From contig NC_052474.1 of NCBI RefSeq assembly GCF_009730915.1, forward strand, positions 6,421,501-6,485,500: DNA of 64,000 nucleotides, given 5' to 3'. This stretch comes from Dioscorea cayenensis subsp. rotundata. Its lineage: Eukaryota > Streptophyta > Magnoliopsida > Dioscoreales > Dioscoreaceae. Below are positions 42,444-54,999 of the stretch, piece by piece. The position numbers and the translations under genes were made by a program. Below the pieces are notes generated by a model. That model made no database searches. It worked only from the letters and a program-made list of their open reading frames with translations, and was not told where the DNA came from. Every line of letters starts with the position of its first letter. The stretch's first letter is position 1.

Positions 42444-43974
42444 TCAAGAAAAAGATTGAAACAATGAAAAAACAGAGAGTTGCAAACCACACATCAAGAC
42501 AAACATCTGAACAAAATAGTTATGAGCTGGTGCAGATGAGCTTGAATCATGACTTCTCTGTTCACCATCAGCAGCAGCAACACCAGACATCCAAAGATGC
42601 CTTGCCTTCTGTCCACTCTTTCCAGCACTCAATGCATCTTTATCCTTCACACCTTCTCCTCCTCCACTGGTTGTAGCCCCACAATAACTAATACCAAACA
42701 AGGAATCCACACCTTCATGTTCTCTCCCACCATTAACATCATAACACAACCCTGAGTTGTTATAAAGTCTCAGCTTTCTCCCCATTCTCCACAACATCTC
42801 TCTTCTGAAAGGAATGGGACCTTTCAACCTGTTATCATTCATCCTCAATTCACTCAGCATGTTCAAGTTGATAAAGCTCTGAGGGATGTAACCATTCAGT
42901 TCATTGCCATCTAAATGCAATACTCTGATACTCTTTAACCTCCCCATTGACTCAGGTATGGCTCCTCCAAGTCCCATGTTGGACAGCACTAATGTTTCTA
43001 AATCCTTCAGTCCTAGAAACCAGTCTTTTTGGTATTAAGGTTGAGTTCATTGAGTTACCAGTTAGGACTAGTGCCCGGAGAGACGATAAGCTGCCGAAGG
43101 AGTTGGGAAGAGGGCCGGAGAGCCAGTTATGGCTGAGATCAAGAAGAATCAAGTTCTTGAGGTTACTGAGATTCTCTGGGATAGATCCAGTAAGGTGATT
43201 CCTGCTCATGTCTAGCTTGACAAGTGATTCACATTTACTAATGCTACTTGGTATCTGGCCTTGAAAAAGGTTATGGCTAAGGTCTAAAGCAGTGAGTCCA
43301 GAGAAGCTCATCTCCGGGATCTCTCCGGTGAGTTGGTTATTGCTCAAGTCTAATAATTGTAGGCTTGATAATTGCTTAATAGATTTAGGAATGGTGGAGC
43401 CAAGATTGTTGCCATGGAGATCTAAAATCTTGAGTGATGTCAAGTTACCAAGTTCAGAAGGAATGCGTCCTACATGACCATTTTCCCTGAGAACTAGTGT
43501 GCGAATGCCGGGGCTTAACTGGCCTAAGAATGCTGGTAACGGCTGTGGGTTGCTGGTGAGACAACGGTAGAAGAAGAGGGTCCTAAGGTGAGGAAGACGG
43601 AGAAGGGATGGCGATAAGGTTGAGGTTTTAGCATCACATGTCGGGAAGGCAGTGTCGTCGGAGAGGGCACCGAAAGAAAGGGAAACAATGTGGTAAATGT
43701 GGTTACAGTCCGGCATGCATTCGATGCCGTGCCACCTTCCCCGGCAAACATCAGGGATGGACTTGGCCCAACCGTTGCCGGTCGCCTCCATGATGTCATA
43801 GACGGCTTGTTGTTCGGCTGGATCGGTTCGAGCTTGATTGGAGAAGATGGTTTGAGGGTTGTTGAGGAGTGTGGAAGAGTCCGGCATGACGATGGTGAAG
43901 TCTGCAGTGGATTTTGGTGGTGCTAGGAGGATTATTAGTGATGCCAATGTTGCTAAGTAAGTTAGAGTGTTCAT
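42444..43974 (-). CDS. Secreted LRR protein of the PII-2 type, single exon, one frameshift
   Basis: Starts MNTLTYLATLASLIILLAPP, a signal peptide of about 24 residues. An N-terminal cap (AVYDIMEATGNGWAKSIPD, then VCRGRWHGIECMPDC, then HIVSLSFGALSDDTAFPTCD) is diagnostic for the LRR group of Arabidopsis PII-2 (At1g13230). About ten plant-type LRRs (LxxLxLxxNxLxGxIP) run from about 155 to 405, then a capping block RRKLRLYNN-like (GRKLRLYNNSGLC). A Ser/Gly-rich tail ends in a hydrophobic stretch (about 486-509), which suggests a GPI anchor. There is no kinase domain. PII-2 is needed in Arabidopsis for the beneficial interaction with the root fungus Piriformospora; the role here is inferred. One extra A in the run at 43026-43030, after STLIPK (residue 316), breaks the frame; DWFLGLKDLETLVL follows in the next frame. 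Without it the product is 509 aa. Confidence 0.9.
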
Positions 43975-44013
43975 TGTGGATGAGTGAGTGGTTAAGTGAC
44001 CGTTGGAGATTCA

Positions 44014-44021
44014 TATTTATA
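44014..44021 (-). promoter_or_regulatory. TATA box of the LRR gene
   Basis: On the minus strand, tataaata lies 40 nt before the start codon. If it is used, the 5' leader is very short. Confidence 0.6.
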
Positions 44022-47000
44022 GTGGCGGGAAGGGGAGGGTGTGAGTTGGGGATTTGATGATATTTATTGATGGTCACGAGGAAGTGAAGGGAGGGAAGTG
44101 AATATGGGAAGTGGGTGGAATTTGAGGCTTTTATTAGGTTTCACGAGAATACTGATGGGAAAGATAGTGATAGTAAGGATGAGAAGATTTGGGTGTTCAT
44201 TGCATGGATGTCGAAATAAAGGCTCATTTATGGTACTGTTTGGTTTTGGCTTTCGTTTTGTCTGTTAATGACATTATATTTATATGTATCTCTTTTTCAT
44301 GTTCCATAATAAAGAGAATCATGACTTCATACATAGAGAATGTGGATCGCAAATTTTGTGATTTAGGTATTTTTTTTTCTTCGAGGGAAGATCCTAATCG
44401 CAGTAAAAATGGAATTTCCATACTGACTGCAAAACCTTCTGATATCATTTGAGAATAAAAAAAATTGTTGTGTCCAACGATTCGATTTTAGGTCGAATCA
44501 TCTGAATAAATCAAATAATTCTGTTGATACATTCGAATAATTAAATGTTTCACAAATACTGAACTAGATTTATTGTTATAATCTAAAATTTCCACAAAAA
44601 AATGAACCATTTAAACCATTATCGTGAGCAAGTGTGTAAATATACTCCTGAAAGAGAAGTGGATATAGGAATAGGAAGTACCTTTGCCTAGATCCATCTT
44701 TTTCTAAATATTCTTGTAATTCTTCCATTTTCTTTTCTACTTAAACAGAAAGCAAGGGGAATTATATTATCATATTTCATAAATTTTGCATTTATTGAGT
44801 ATGTTTCTTTTTTACTTTATTTTATTTTATTAAAAATATGGAATTGTATCTGTTTTATTTGTTTTATTTGTTTTGATCTGATTTGTTTTGTTATTATATC
44901 ACAAAGTAAAGATGTGTTCATGTATTTAAAAAGTGGTTTGAAGTAAAGAATTGTGTGAATGTGACTTTTTTTTTTCAAAGTTTTGGAAATAATAGATGTG
45001 AGTTTTTATAAGTCATAAAAATTTGTGAAGTTGGAAAAATATTATTTTCTCCCTTTAATGCAAATAAACATTTGAAATGGAGAGAAATTAGTCTATTTCA
45101 GCGATTTTTCTATAACTTCAAAAATAAATGAATGCCCTTTGAATGGTTTGACAAATGTCTAATAATTGATAGCTTCTTATAAACCATATTTTAGTTAAAT
45201 AAAAAGAATTAGGTGTAAAAATGAGTAACATAACATAACCAACAAATATAATAAACAAAATTCAAAATAAAATAACTTATAATACACCTCCTTGTGAGGT
45301 GGTGTTTGCCGGTATTTATCAAAATAATAATAATAATAAGAAGAACTTATAATATTCTACAAAAAAAAGTTTGCCATTTAGAAAATCAATAGAAGAACAA
45401 ATAATAATGACACTTAAGAAATAATCACAGGGAAAGAAAAATTTAAAGATTTGAAAAAAAAAAATCTTGAGGTTTGAAAAAATTATTGAATTTTAAAACA
45501 GGAGAAAAATCTTTAGTGGGTTCATAGAACTTCACTTTAGCATGCTAATTGACTATGTTGCAATTTTTAGCCATAAATTTTTTTTGGGACAAGGAATTTA
45601 ATTAACAACCAAATATGTTAACCAATATATGTTACTGTATAAACTAAATTCAATTACACTAAATTAAGATGTAGGGCAACTTCCATTTGAGTCATCAAAA
45701 CTCTTAAAATCATGATCACTGTCACAAAGGACCTAATGAATATAAAATTGAACCATGGTAAAGTTTGATGTTGTTGAGGTAAAAGCTATTGGGAAGTTAC
45801 TGCATTGATTGAAAGCAGGCAATCATTCAAATGTTGCGCTAGAAATAGATATACAAGTTATTGTTTGTAATATTTTGCAGAATTAATCAGACGTTTTTGT
45901 CTTAAGTGAGCTTATTACAGAATGTAAGTCTTTGTTAATGTAGTGCCATATTTTTTTCTCTAATGTATGTTAGAATACAGTCCAACAAAGCTAGTCATAT
46001 ATTAACGTCAGTCGCACGGATGCATTTTATGTTTAGTAATTTTTTTGTTTGGGCCTCATCATTTTTTCAGTTGGTAGAAATTTACTTCTTGATGTTATTG
46101 CTATTAATTAATGAAGTTTATTTTTTCTCTCAATAACATAAACAATTTAACCTTATTCACTATTTAAAAATTACCATAAATAAATAATTAATGATTTAAT
46201 AATTTAAATAAGAAATTAAACTATGAAACAAACCTTAGAGTGTCCTAAGGTGAAATCAGCTGGCATGCATTCAGAGGAGAGATCACTGATCAGAGAATCA
46301 AAACAAATCTTTTGAACCGGTGGGAAAAAAAGAAGGAAAGTCAAAAAGAAGATCTATGTAACCGTATCACATCGATGACATGACTACTAACAAGACAAAT
46401 AGCCTGATTCTCTCAAACAGTCGGAAAAAGAAAAATAGAGAACCTCTAGCTATAAAGTGCCTGTGGAAATGATAAGTGATTTATATAATACTTAAAATAT
46501 TTTATAAAAGTTTTAATTTTTTTTAATTAAGCCAACGTTGATATAACCGAATGATGAGACACGGAAAGTTCTATTCAAAGAAATTGAGAGTTTAAATTCC
46601 TTCTCTATATCTATATTGTGATTAGTGTAAATAGTAATTTATCAATTTTGTCAAAATTTTTGCCCCTACATTTTGTAGGCTATATAGATTGTTTAAGTTA
46701 AACTTATAATAAAGAGGATATAATTACATGATAATAAAAATGAGAAAGAAATTTGTTAGTATATTTTTTTAATAGATAATTACTAGTATACAATCACAAG
46801 AATCATATTTGCCTTTAAAATTTTACAGTAATAATCAATATATATATATATATATTAATTTTTTTTTAATTTTTCAGAAATATGAGTAATGTGTGAAAAT
46901 ACATAGCTCTTGTTGATAAAAAGAAAGATGAAAAGTAGAAGTAAACACCAAAGTTACTTGGTTCAAGTGATTAGTAGTATCAAAATAAGTCTCTCGTGTG

Positions 47001-48073
47001 TGACGTATAAAATAGTGAGGGTTCTAATCATTATTATACGTCATAGTGATAGGCCCTTGTTGCCATTTTTTTTAAAAAAAAAATAGAAGAAAACAATGTG
47101 CAATGACAAAAGACTTATGATTGTCAATGGACGCTTAGGCTATTAGTATTAGTAGGTCATTTATGTTAGATATTTATTTTGGAGAAAAATTTGAGAATAA
47201 ATTTCAAAATATAAGTAAAGTGAGAGCGCATGTAGTTATTGAACTTGGCTTTGCGGCTATGCACATTTCTGATTTCTTTTAAATACGAGACATTTCTCAT
47301 ATAATATTGCAATAAAATCCCCTAGCTTGATTCTTTTCACTTTTGAAGTTGTAAAAATTAAAAGATATTATCAATTTTGATTACAATAACAAGAAAGAAA
47401 GAGAGTAGCAATTAGGTTGTTTCAAGAGTTTCCAGATTTTCTGGAGGTGTCTCTCAAGGTTAATCCTCCAAGGGTCATTTGAGGAAAAGATCATTAATAT
47501 TTTCTTTGCTGTTGCTTTTAACAGAGCACACATTTGCTGTTGGTTGTATGATGCAAGTGCAACCATTTCTAGATAGATTGTAGAAGGTTAGAATCTTGTG
47601 ATTCTAGGTACCTAAGTTCAAGATTATTGACACATACAATAAAATCACTTTGGAAAATTATTAACATAATCACAATATAAAATTAAACAATTTCAAAGAT
47701 CAAATGCAACAAAAATCTAATGTTCTAAACGTTTTCCTGCATTTTAAGCAGAGAAGATTAAAAAAAAAAAAATAGAATCTCATAGCAGATTCCTTGGAAG
47801 GTTCAACAAGATTCATAAGACAACAGTAATCAACCTGCAGCAAAAAGAGATTATCCAAAAAAGAGATTTATCAGAAAGAAGCACTAATGATGCAATTATT
47901 CATCTAAACAACTTCAATAAGAAAAACTTGGAAGAACTCAAATCACCAGCCTAAAAAACATCAGTTCTCTGTTACAACCAAACTTCAACATAACATGATC
48001 AAGACCAAAAAGGGCCAAAAATTATTCATTCAAGAAGAGATGCAAGAAGAATTCAGAGACTTGCTGTGCACCA
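44022..48073. other. 4-kb intergenic region
   Basis: No gene was recognised. AT-rich, with a TA run at about 46838-46856 and a possible SINE near 46930-47080. The open frames at 44189-44452 and 47381-47566 match nothing I know. The 3' untranslated region of the desaturase lies just below 48074. Confidence 0.6.
46930..47083 (+). mobile_element. Possible SINE
   Basis: An A-box-like ggttcaagtgattagtag (about 46960), then a B-box-like gggttctaatcat about 55 nt later, and an A-run at about 47074-47081. This is the order of a plant SINE, but short and without visible target-site duplications. Confidence 0.35.
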
Positions 48074-49557
48074 TCAACCATGAGTGTTCACTGCCTCCCA
48101 AACCAAATTCTTTGGTACTGGATTACCCAAGTCTCTAGCCTGCAATGCAGCAGTCCTCAGAGTGGCCAAAGTCCGGCAATTAGCCTCAATAAATGAAGCA
48201 CTAGAGTAGCTCAAATTGTGCTTCTTGCATAGCTCCTTAACCACAGGAGATATCCTCCTCAAATGGCACCTTGGCAATCTAGGGAACAAATGGTGCTCAA
48301 CTTGAAACTGCAAACCTCCATGAAGCCAATCCATCCATGGAGAACAAGTAATGTCAAGAGACCCCATTGTTTGCTTCTCAAACCAATCATTCCCTTTTGG
48401 ATGCCCAATGTACACATTGGAAGAGAAGTGATTTAAACAAAACTGAACATGTTGAAGTCCAGTGACAAGAAAACTAGCAAACACAAACATGAACCTTTCT
48501 TCCCAGTTGGGCAGGAATGAGACTAAAAATGGATACCATGTCCAGAACACAAGCACTCCAACTATCTCCTGCCACCTATCCGGCACCTTCCGTTTCGACA
48601 ACAACAACAACACTAATGACTGAACAAAAAGATTGATTCTTGCAACACTCATAACAGGGTAAAATGTCCAATGCTGATAGCTCACAAGGAATCTAGTTAC
48701 TGCATTGAAATTCATCTTTCGTTCATAGAAGTTGGATGTCAATGACTTGAAGAAATGTGAGGATACAACGAACATTGGCATGTGTTGAAGATCAGGATCA
48801 AAGTTCAAGTTATTGCAAGAGATATGATGGGCATTGTGAGTGAGCTTCCACCAAGCAATGCTGATTCCGGTGAGGCAGTTTCCGGTGATGAGTTGAGCCA
48901 AACGGTTGAAGCGGCGATTGGTCATGATCTGGTAATGGCCGGCGTCATGCCCCACCCATCCGGATTGAATCCAGAGAAACCCCATGAGGCCACCGGAGAG
49001 CAAATGAATCCAAACATTGCGCGTTGCCACAACGCCGAGCACTGCGGTCACAAACAAGCAGAACATGAAACAAAGGGAGAAGAAGACACCGTGACCCTTC
49101 TTCCCAAAAAGTCCCATCTTGACGAATTCGGCGACGAGTTTCTGGTAATCCTTAGAGACCTCGGAGACACGGTAATCGGAGTAATGACCGATGAAAAAGC
49201 GATCCAATTGCTTCCAAGAAATGCCGTGGTGGAAGGCGATGAAGGCGTCGGTGGCATCCTGTCCGGCGAGGTTCAGCAACGGGAGTTCACCGCCAGGGAT
49301 GATCCTTGAGCCATTCCGTGACATCGTAGACCTTGCCCTGGATCGAGATCCACAGATCCGACGCTTTGTTATGCTTCTCGAGTTCCTCCGTGGAAATGCA
49401 CCTCCTTTTCTCGTTCTCCATCACCATGAAACTGAAATCCAGAGAAAAAAGGTGGGATTTTTAGGATTGAAAACATGAAAATGGAATGAATGACGATGAA
49501 TGAAGATCAAAGACGGCGATTTGGGAGGCTTTACCTTGGTGTTCTTCCACTTTCCAT
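48074..49557 (-). CDS. SLD: Sphingolipid delta-8 desaturase (cytochrome b5 fusion), one frameshift
   Basis: The main frame starts at 49427 ([20 protein letters not shown]) and ends at 48074. It is an ER membrane enzyme that puts a delta-8 double bond into the long-chain base of sphingolipids. An N-terminal cytochrome b5 domain (about 10-100; [10 protein letters not shown] then [15 protein letters not shown]) is followed by the desaturase with His boxes HDAGH (160-164), HNAHH (197-201) and QVEHH (375-379). The Gln in the last box is typical of front-end desaturases. An extra base at 49295 splits the haem-binding HPGG motif; as given, translation stops two codons later. Without it the product is 450 aa, the family size. 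Upstream, a 103-bp GT-AG intron (49534-49432) joins a leader exon whose ATG at 49557 is in frame, and so could add MESGRTPSF. Confidence 0.93.
49432..49534 (-). other. Intron in the desaturase leader
   Basis: The donor accaag/gtaaag and acceptor atttcag/tttcatgg, on the minus strand, are both good plant consensus sites. The acceptor lies four bases before the annotated ATG. Leader introns are common in this gene family. Confidence 0.6.
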
Positions 49558-49753
49558 TTAGGCAGAGATGGTTTTGAAGGAGAAGTCGGTGCTGTGAAAA
49601 GGTGTCTCTTTTATGGGTTTTTATTATTTATTGGTTGTTCTTCTCGTTGGACTGTGTCTGGCTTTAACTTCAAGGAAACATATGATACCAATAAATAATA
49701 TGGGACATATTTAATTTGTGCTTCCATTCATGTTGACATAAAAATTTTATAGG

Positions 49754-49758
<5 letters not shown>

Positions 49759-49795
<37 letters not shown>
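49759..49795. repeat. (TA)n microsatellite
   Basis: About 18 TA units upstream of the desaturase gene. Confidence 0.9.
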
Positions 49796-49797
<2 letters not shown>

Positions 49798-51305
49798 TAA
49801 GGCATATCATTAACAAACCAAATAAAAAAAAAAGGAAGATTAAAAAATTAAGATCTCATTTTATATTATATCTATGGAGGTACACCTCCCAATTTATTTA
49901 TTTTTTCTTGAACATTCCTCTATTTTCTCTCATTCTTAATTTTTATATTTTTAAGTGTTGAACTCACCGGGAGACCAGGTAATTTTGCTGGACTAGTGCA
50001 ATTTTTATATGATTGGTAAAACCTTGTGTGTAACTAAGCAAGCTCATTGAGATTAGTAAACTCGAGACTCTTAGCAAACTTATTGATGATCTCATTGAGA
50101 CAAAAGTGATGTTTTTTTATTTACTTCGGCCATGCCTCATTAAGCTAAACAAATATCATCGGAAAAAAAATTAAATTAAAAATATTTTTGAGATAATAGA
50201 AAAAATTATCTTTGTAGTTTAAAAAATTATTTTAAATGAATTTTCTCGAGTTTAAACCAAACATTATAAATACACTTATCATAAAAAAAATGCATCAAAG
50301 ACTTGAAAAAAAAAAATACACCATTTTCATGCACAAACTGCATTTAATATTAAGCCGAATAAGAACCAGCCAAAATTATGAAAACCACCAACCTACATTT
50401 GTTTAATTGTTTCATTTCATTCATATAATTAGTTCCAATGTAGAACTCTACTGGAGCTCAATAATTATCAACAAAATTAGGCCCATACATTTGATAAGGC
50501 CTAAACAAAATAACATGAGAGCTAGCAAGATGCTAATCCTTGACAACGGTGAAAATGAGTTTTTTTTCTTTAATAAAATAGATGAATCATAATTTTATTT
50601 TATTTTTTAAAAAAAGACAAATATAACATACACATAGAAGAGAAAAAGACTGATGAAAACTATCATCTGAAAAAAAAAACATAGGAGAAAACATGGACTA
50701 TTAATTTACTAACTACAAATTTAAAAAGCATGACCATGTAACATGATTCAGTGATAACTTTAAATTTTAATTCGGTATTTGTATATTTTTTTATTATTAT
50801 GTACTACTGACTTGGCATGCACATGAAAACAGTATTATATATATATATTAAAAATGACACCTATTATAGATATTAAAAATAAAAGATAGACGAGTGAAGA
50901 ATTTGGTTTAATGAGAAAAAAAAAATACAGAGTTAAGAGGACTATGGGATAATGATCCAACCCTTTTGGGGACATCCGTAGACAATGGCATTTGAGGACG
51001 TTCCCAAAAAATGCAACATATATATTTATATATTTATATTATTTCTGACACCTTTTAGAAAAAGATGATATATGCAGTTAAAAAGTTTTGAAATTGTAAT
51101 TTTTATTTTTACACCCAATAAATCTGCCTTAATATGTTCATAGAATCATAGACAAACCCCATATGGGTTAGATACGGCCCTCTGAAACTTTGTATCATTA
51201 TTTTGCTGTATTTATTTGACCATTTGTGCAGGTATGATATTATGCACATGAAGTCTGAAGTTTTACTGTTTTAGTGTCCACGTCATAATACAAACATAAA
51301 CCAAA

Positions 51306-51352
<47 letters not shown>
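51306..51352. repeat. (AAT)n microsatellite
   Basis: About 15 perfect trinucleotide units. Confidence 0.9.
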
Positions 51353-51353
<1 letters not shown>

Positions 51354-52637
51354 TCTCACATGGTCACAGAATTTTAATCCCAAAATCCAGAACCTATTTA
51401 GGAAAATTTAAAACAATGCTAATTAATATTTATCATTATTTATACATATATATAATTAAAATAGATATATAATTTGTAATTATGATATTAGTAATTAATT
51501 TTTTTAATTTTATTTATTTGTTTGTATAATAAATTTTTATGAGATCTTTCAAAAAGTAAAAATAGAGTAAATTTCTATGACATTTTCTCGTTTTGGAATT
51601 TAAATATCAATTTAAATCAAAATGATTACCCAACTTCAATTTGATATTGTTTAGAGGTTCTTTCAGGTGATTTTGAGAACTTTTTATTTAATGATGTAGA
51701 TATCGAAAAATTAACAGTCGGGGATATATGGCGCAATTTGTCAACAGGGGCATGACAATTTCATCTCGTTTCGGCGATAGAAATTTTCGATATTAGATCG
51801 TCGAAAATTGAGAGCAGTATTATCGGTGGCCAGTTCAGTGAAAATAAAATTAAAATTAGATAACCATTTAATTTAAATTGAAGTTTAGACTTATCATAGT
51901 GTTTTATTAAAAATTTACTCACCTAAAATATGCCAATTATATTTATTATAGAAATAATTTAATCATATTATTTTTTTCATTCCCATTGTTGTATGAACTC
52001 CGATGCGGAATCGAGAAATTTAACTAGTAAAAAAAATATCATGATCAGTCATCTTATCAATGCACACATTTCCATAAATTGATAGCGCCTTCTGCTGTTT
52101 AATTCAACATCATTTAAAATTAAAACTTAAAATTTATGAGACATTAACCAACCCTCTTTTTGGAACCCAAAAAACACTAGCATAATTAATTACCTTCAAA
52201 CAACAACAAACGACATTTCCCTACCTGTTGATGAAAGCTACAACATTCTCAATCAATCTTTTAACATTTTTCCATGCTTTTTCCATCCCATATTTTTTTA
52301 TATTTATTTTATTTATATATTTTTATACTATAAAAAATATTTTTATTTTATCAGCACCAAAACTCACCTTCCTCTCACTCACACATCCGGCACATTAAAA
52401 ACAGATGAGCTAACATTTTCACTTTTGAGCGTAAGTACCCTGAAGCGGGGAGCAAGTTTTCCCTCATCTATTTAAATTCGACAAAATTTTTATGAGTAAA
52501 ATTTTGAGTAATTTTAATAATTTTATATGATTTTAAATTTAAATAAATGATTCTTAAAAAACATGAAATTTTAGGTATATAAAACATTTTAAGATTTTTT
52601 ATGGCATCAGAAGAATCCGACACATCTCTGTTAGTTT

Positions 52638-52640
<3 letters not shown>

Positions 52641-52672
<32 letters not shown>

Positions 52673-52678
52673 TATATA
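52641..52678. repeat. (TA)n microsatellite
   Basis: A nearly pure TA tract with one GA interruption. Confidence 0.9.
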
Positions 52679-53229
52679 TACACACTCATCAAGGTATTGG
52701 GCTTTTACTTTTGTACAAAGTCGGCTGGGCATGAATTCAGCCCATCTTATTTAGATGTAATTGGAAGAGGGGAAAAATCATTATCATTGAGGTAATACAT
52801 GCATTTTTAATATTTTCTTTCTTGATAAATGATTTCATATAAATTGCGTTTTTGGGTGTCTCTTTATATACTTTCTTAAAATATTTCCGTAATTACCACT
52901 AACTCCATGAAATCTTTATGATTAATTTTTAAACCATGAAGTTTTAAAAATTATTTATAATTTAAAATAACCTACATCTCATATTATCTGGGATATATAT
53001 AGGCCTCTTAGAGGTTCTTTCTCAGTTCATTCCTTAGGGCCTTAGGGAGACTAGATATTTTTATTTGTGCTATTACTTAAAATATTTGGTTTGAGTGAAA
53101 TATGTGTATTTTTAATGCTAAGATACTTTTGCTTTTTATTATTATTATCTAAAAAATTGATTATATTTTTTTTAATAGTTAATTATAACTCCATGAGAGA
53201 AAAAGAAACTAAATAATACTGTAACAACT

Positions 53230-53700
53230 AAACATAACTAAGCATTAATAGGTCATCTTCTTCATTTTTTTTCCTCCAAAAATTTAAGGAATCCATGGTG
53301 AAACAATGGTTAGAACTATGAATTTTTCAACTTAAGAAGAAGAATAGTACGTGTATAATGCAAAGGAATCATGTGTATAAATAGGGGAAAATGATAACGG
53401 CTATAATTATAACGGCTATATTTACAACGACTATATTCAAACTGCTATTTTCAAATTTGAATTCTCAATGGTAATTTTTATTATGTAATAATTATTTATT
53501 TTGCAAAACAAAAACTCATTCTGGAAGAAAAAAATATGCAATAATTTTTGTAATGTTTTTTTATTTTGTTACCCAAACACCTATACTGTAGGAAGTAAAA
53601 ATCTACCATAATTTCTGTAATAATCAGTTGCACTTTCTACATAATAAAATTATGTCATATTTTTTTATTTTGTATCCAAACAGGCCCTTAGAGTTCTTAA
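53230..53700 (-). mobile_element. Truncated second Harbinger copy, inverted
   Basis: On the minus strand it begins gggcctgtttggatac (about 53692) and has the same leader plan as 1270-1610: two TTTGGAT/TTTGGGT motifs, paired agccgttat-type repeats, then cccctatttat. A start codon at 53296 follows, reading MDSLNFWRKKNEEDDLLML. The other copy starts MDFDQWRKINEDDGEFML. Only about 20 codons remain before the similarity is lost. Confidence 0.7.
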
Positions 53701-53796
53701 GGTCTCGTGTAATAAATGGAGGAAAGTAATACTTGTGACATGACCACTACATGAGGTTTTGGCTAGTCAGTGATCTATCTGCCCCAAAAACTAAGG

Positions 53797-54695
53797 GGGT
53801 GTTTGGATTGGCTTTTAAAAAGCCAGTCTTTTTAAGTTAAGCGACTACGGGCTCGAAAAAATCGTGTTGTATGAGGGACATCCCAGTAGCGAGTGATAAA
53901 AATGTGAAAAAGCGAACTTTTTGAGGAAAATTTATCTTATGGTCTTTTAGAAAAAGCGACTACTCGGCTATTTTTGGAGTTATTAAATTCTTGGAGGTTA
54001 CCCTTATCGAAATAAAAGAAATGACTTATGCTTTTATATTTTTGTTTTTCAATAATAATAATTATGATTATAATTATAATTATAATCATAGTCATTAGGA
54101 TTAGGATTAGTATTAGTATTAGTATTAGTATTAGTATGTTAGTATATTAGTATATTAGTACTAGTATATTAGTATATTTGTATTAGTATTTGTATTATTA
54201 TTAGTATATTAGTATTAGTATTTGTATTTATATTAGTATTATTATTAGTATATTAGTATTATTTTTAATATATTAGTATATTAGTATTATTATTATTATT
54301 ATCAGTATATTAGTATTAATATTAGTATGTTAGTATATTTGTATTTGTATTAGTATATTAGTATTCATATTAGTATTCATATATTATTATTAATATATTA
54401 ATTAGTATTTGTATTCATATTAGTATTATTATATTTATATTAATATTAGTATATTAGTATATTAGTATTAAATTAGTGTTGTTATTATAATAAACCAATG
54501 AAGTAGCCCGTTTTAGTAATTTGACGTTTGAGAAAAAGAGTTACTTTAAGAATGCGTATCAAAACAAACTACATGTATATAAAGTGTTTCATATTAACAT
54601 CAGACGTAAAATATAGAAAAAGCGACTTAATTTCTTTCTCATCAAAAGCACTTTTTAAAGAGTCCTTCTACCAAACTTTTTAGCAACTTTTTATT
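53797..54695. mobile_element. Possible hAT-like non-autonomous element with an expanded core
   Basis: The left side gtgtttggattggcttttaa, with taagcgact further in, mirrors the right side, whose complement reads agtttggtagaaggactctt followed by ttaagtcgctttt. The terminal similarity is imperfect and the centre is filled by a satellite-like repeat. No transposase. Confidence 0.4.
54046..54475. repeat. Degenerate TTAGTA satellite, about 430 bp
   Basis: Starts as (AATTAT)n, passes through (AGGATT)n and becomes (AGTATT)n and (TTAGTATA)n with many small variants. It is much longer than the other microsatellites here. Confidence 0.9.
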
Positions 54696-54955
54696 AAAAA
54701 TTTAATCAGAAACAAGACTAAATCTCCTCCAAAAGAATTAGTGTTGTTTTATAGATGTTGTCTTTCCATTGCAAGCATAATTTACATTGTAATCTGTTTA
54801 TGTTAGCTTTTGGATGTACTTTCTTGTTATTGTACTTTATTATTTTATAAAACCAATGAATAATAACATAATTAACTACATTAATTTTATAGAATTTGGT
54901 AAAGGTAGATGTGAAGCCATTGACAGGTTGTCGGTTGATCAATCACTCTCATTTT

Positions 54956-54999
54956 TTTAAAAGAAAAAAGAAAAAGAAAAAGAAAAAGAAAAAGAAAGA
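54956..54999. repeat. (AAAAAG)n purine tract
   Basis: Repeated aaaaag units. The complement would read as a poly Phe/Leu frame, which explains a spurious hydrophobic open frame there. Confidence 0.85.

Larger units (their letters stand above)
49558..53229. other. Gene-free AT-rich DNA
   Basis: It includes the desaturase promoter (a weak TATA-like ataaaag on the minus strand near 49608-49614). TA microsatellites lie at 49759-49795 and 52641-52678, and (AAT)n at 51306-51352. No coding region was recognised. Confidence 0.6.

Noticed and set aside
48782-49309. 175-codon open frame on the plus strand opposite the desaturase
   Set aside because: It is the antisense shadow of a strongly conserved coding sequence and matches no family.
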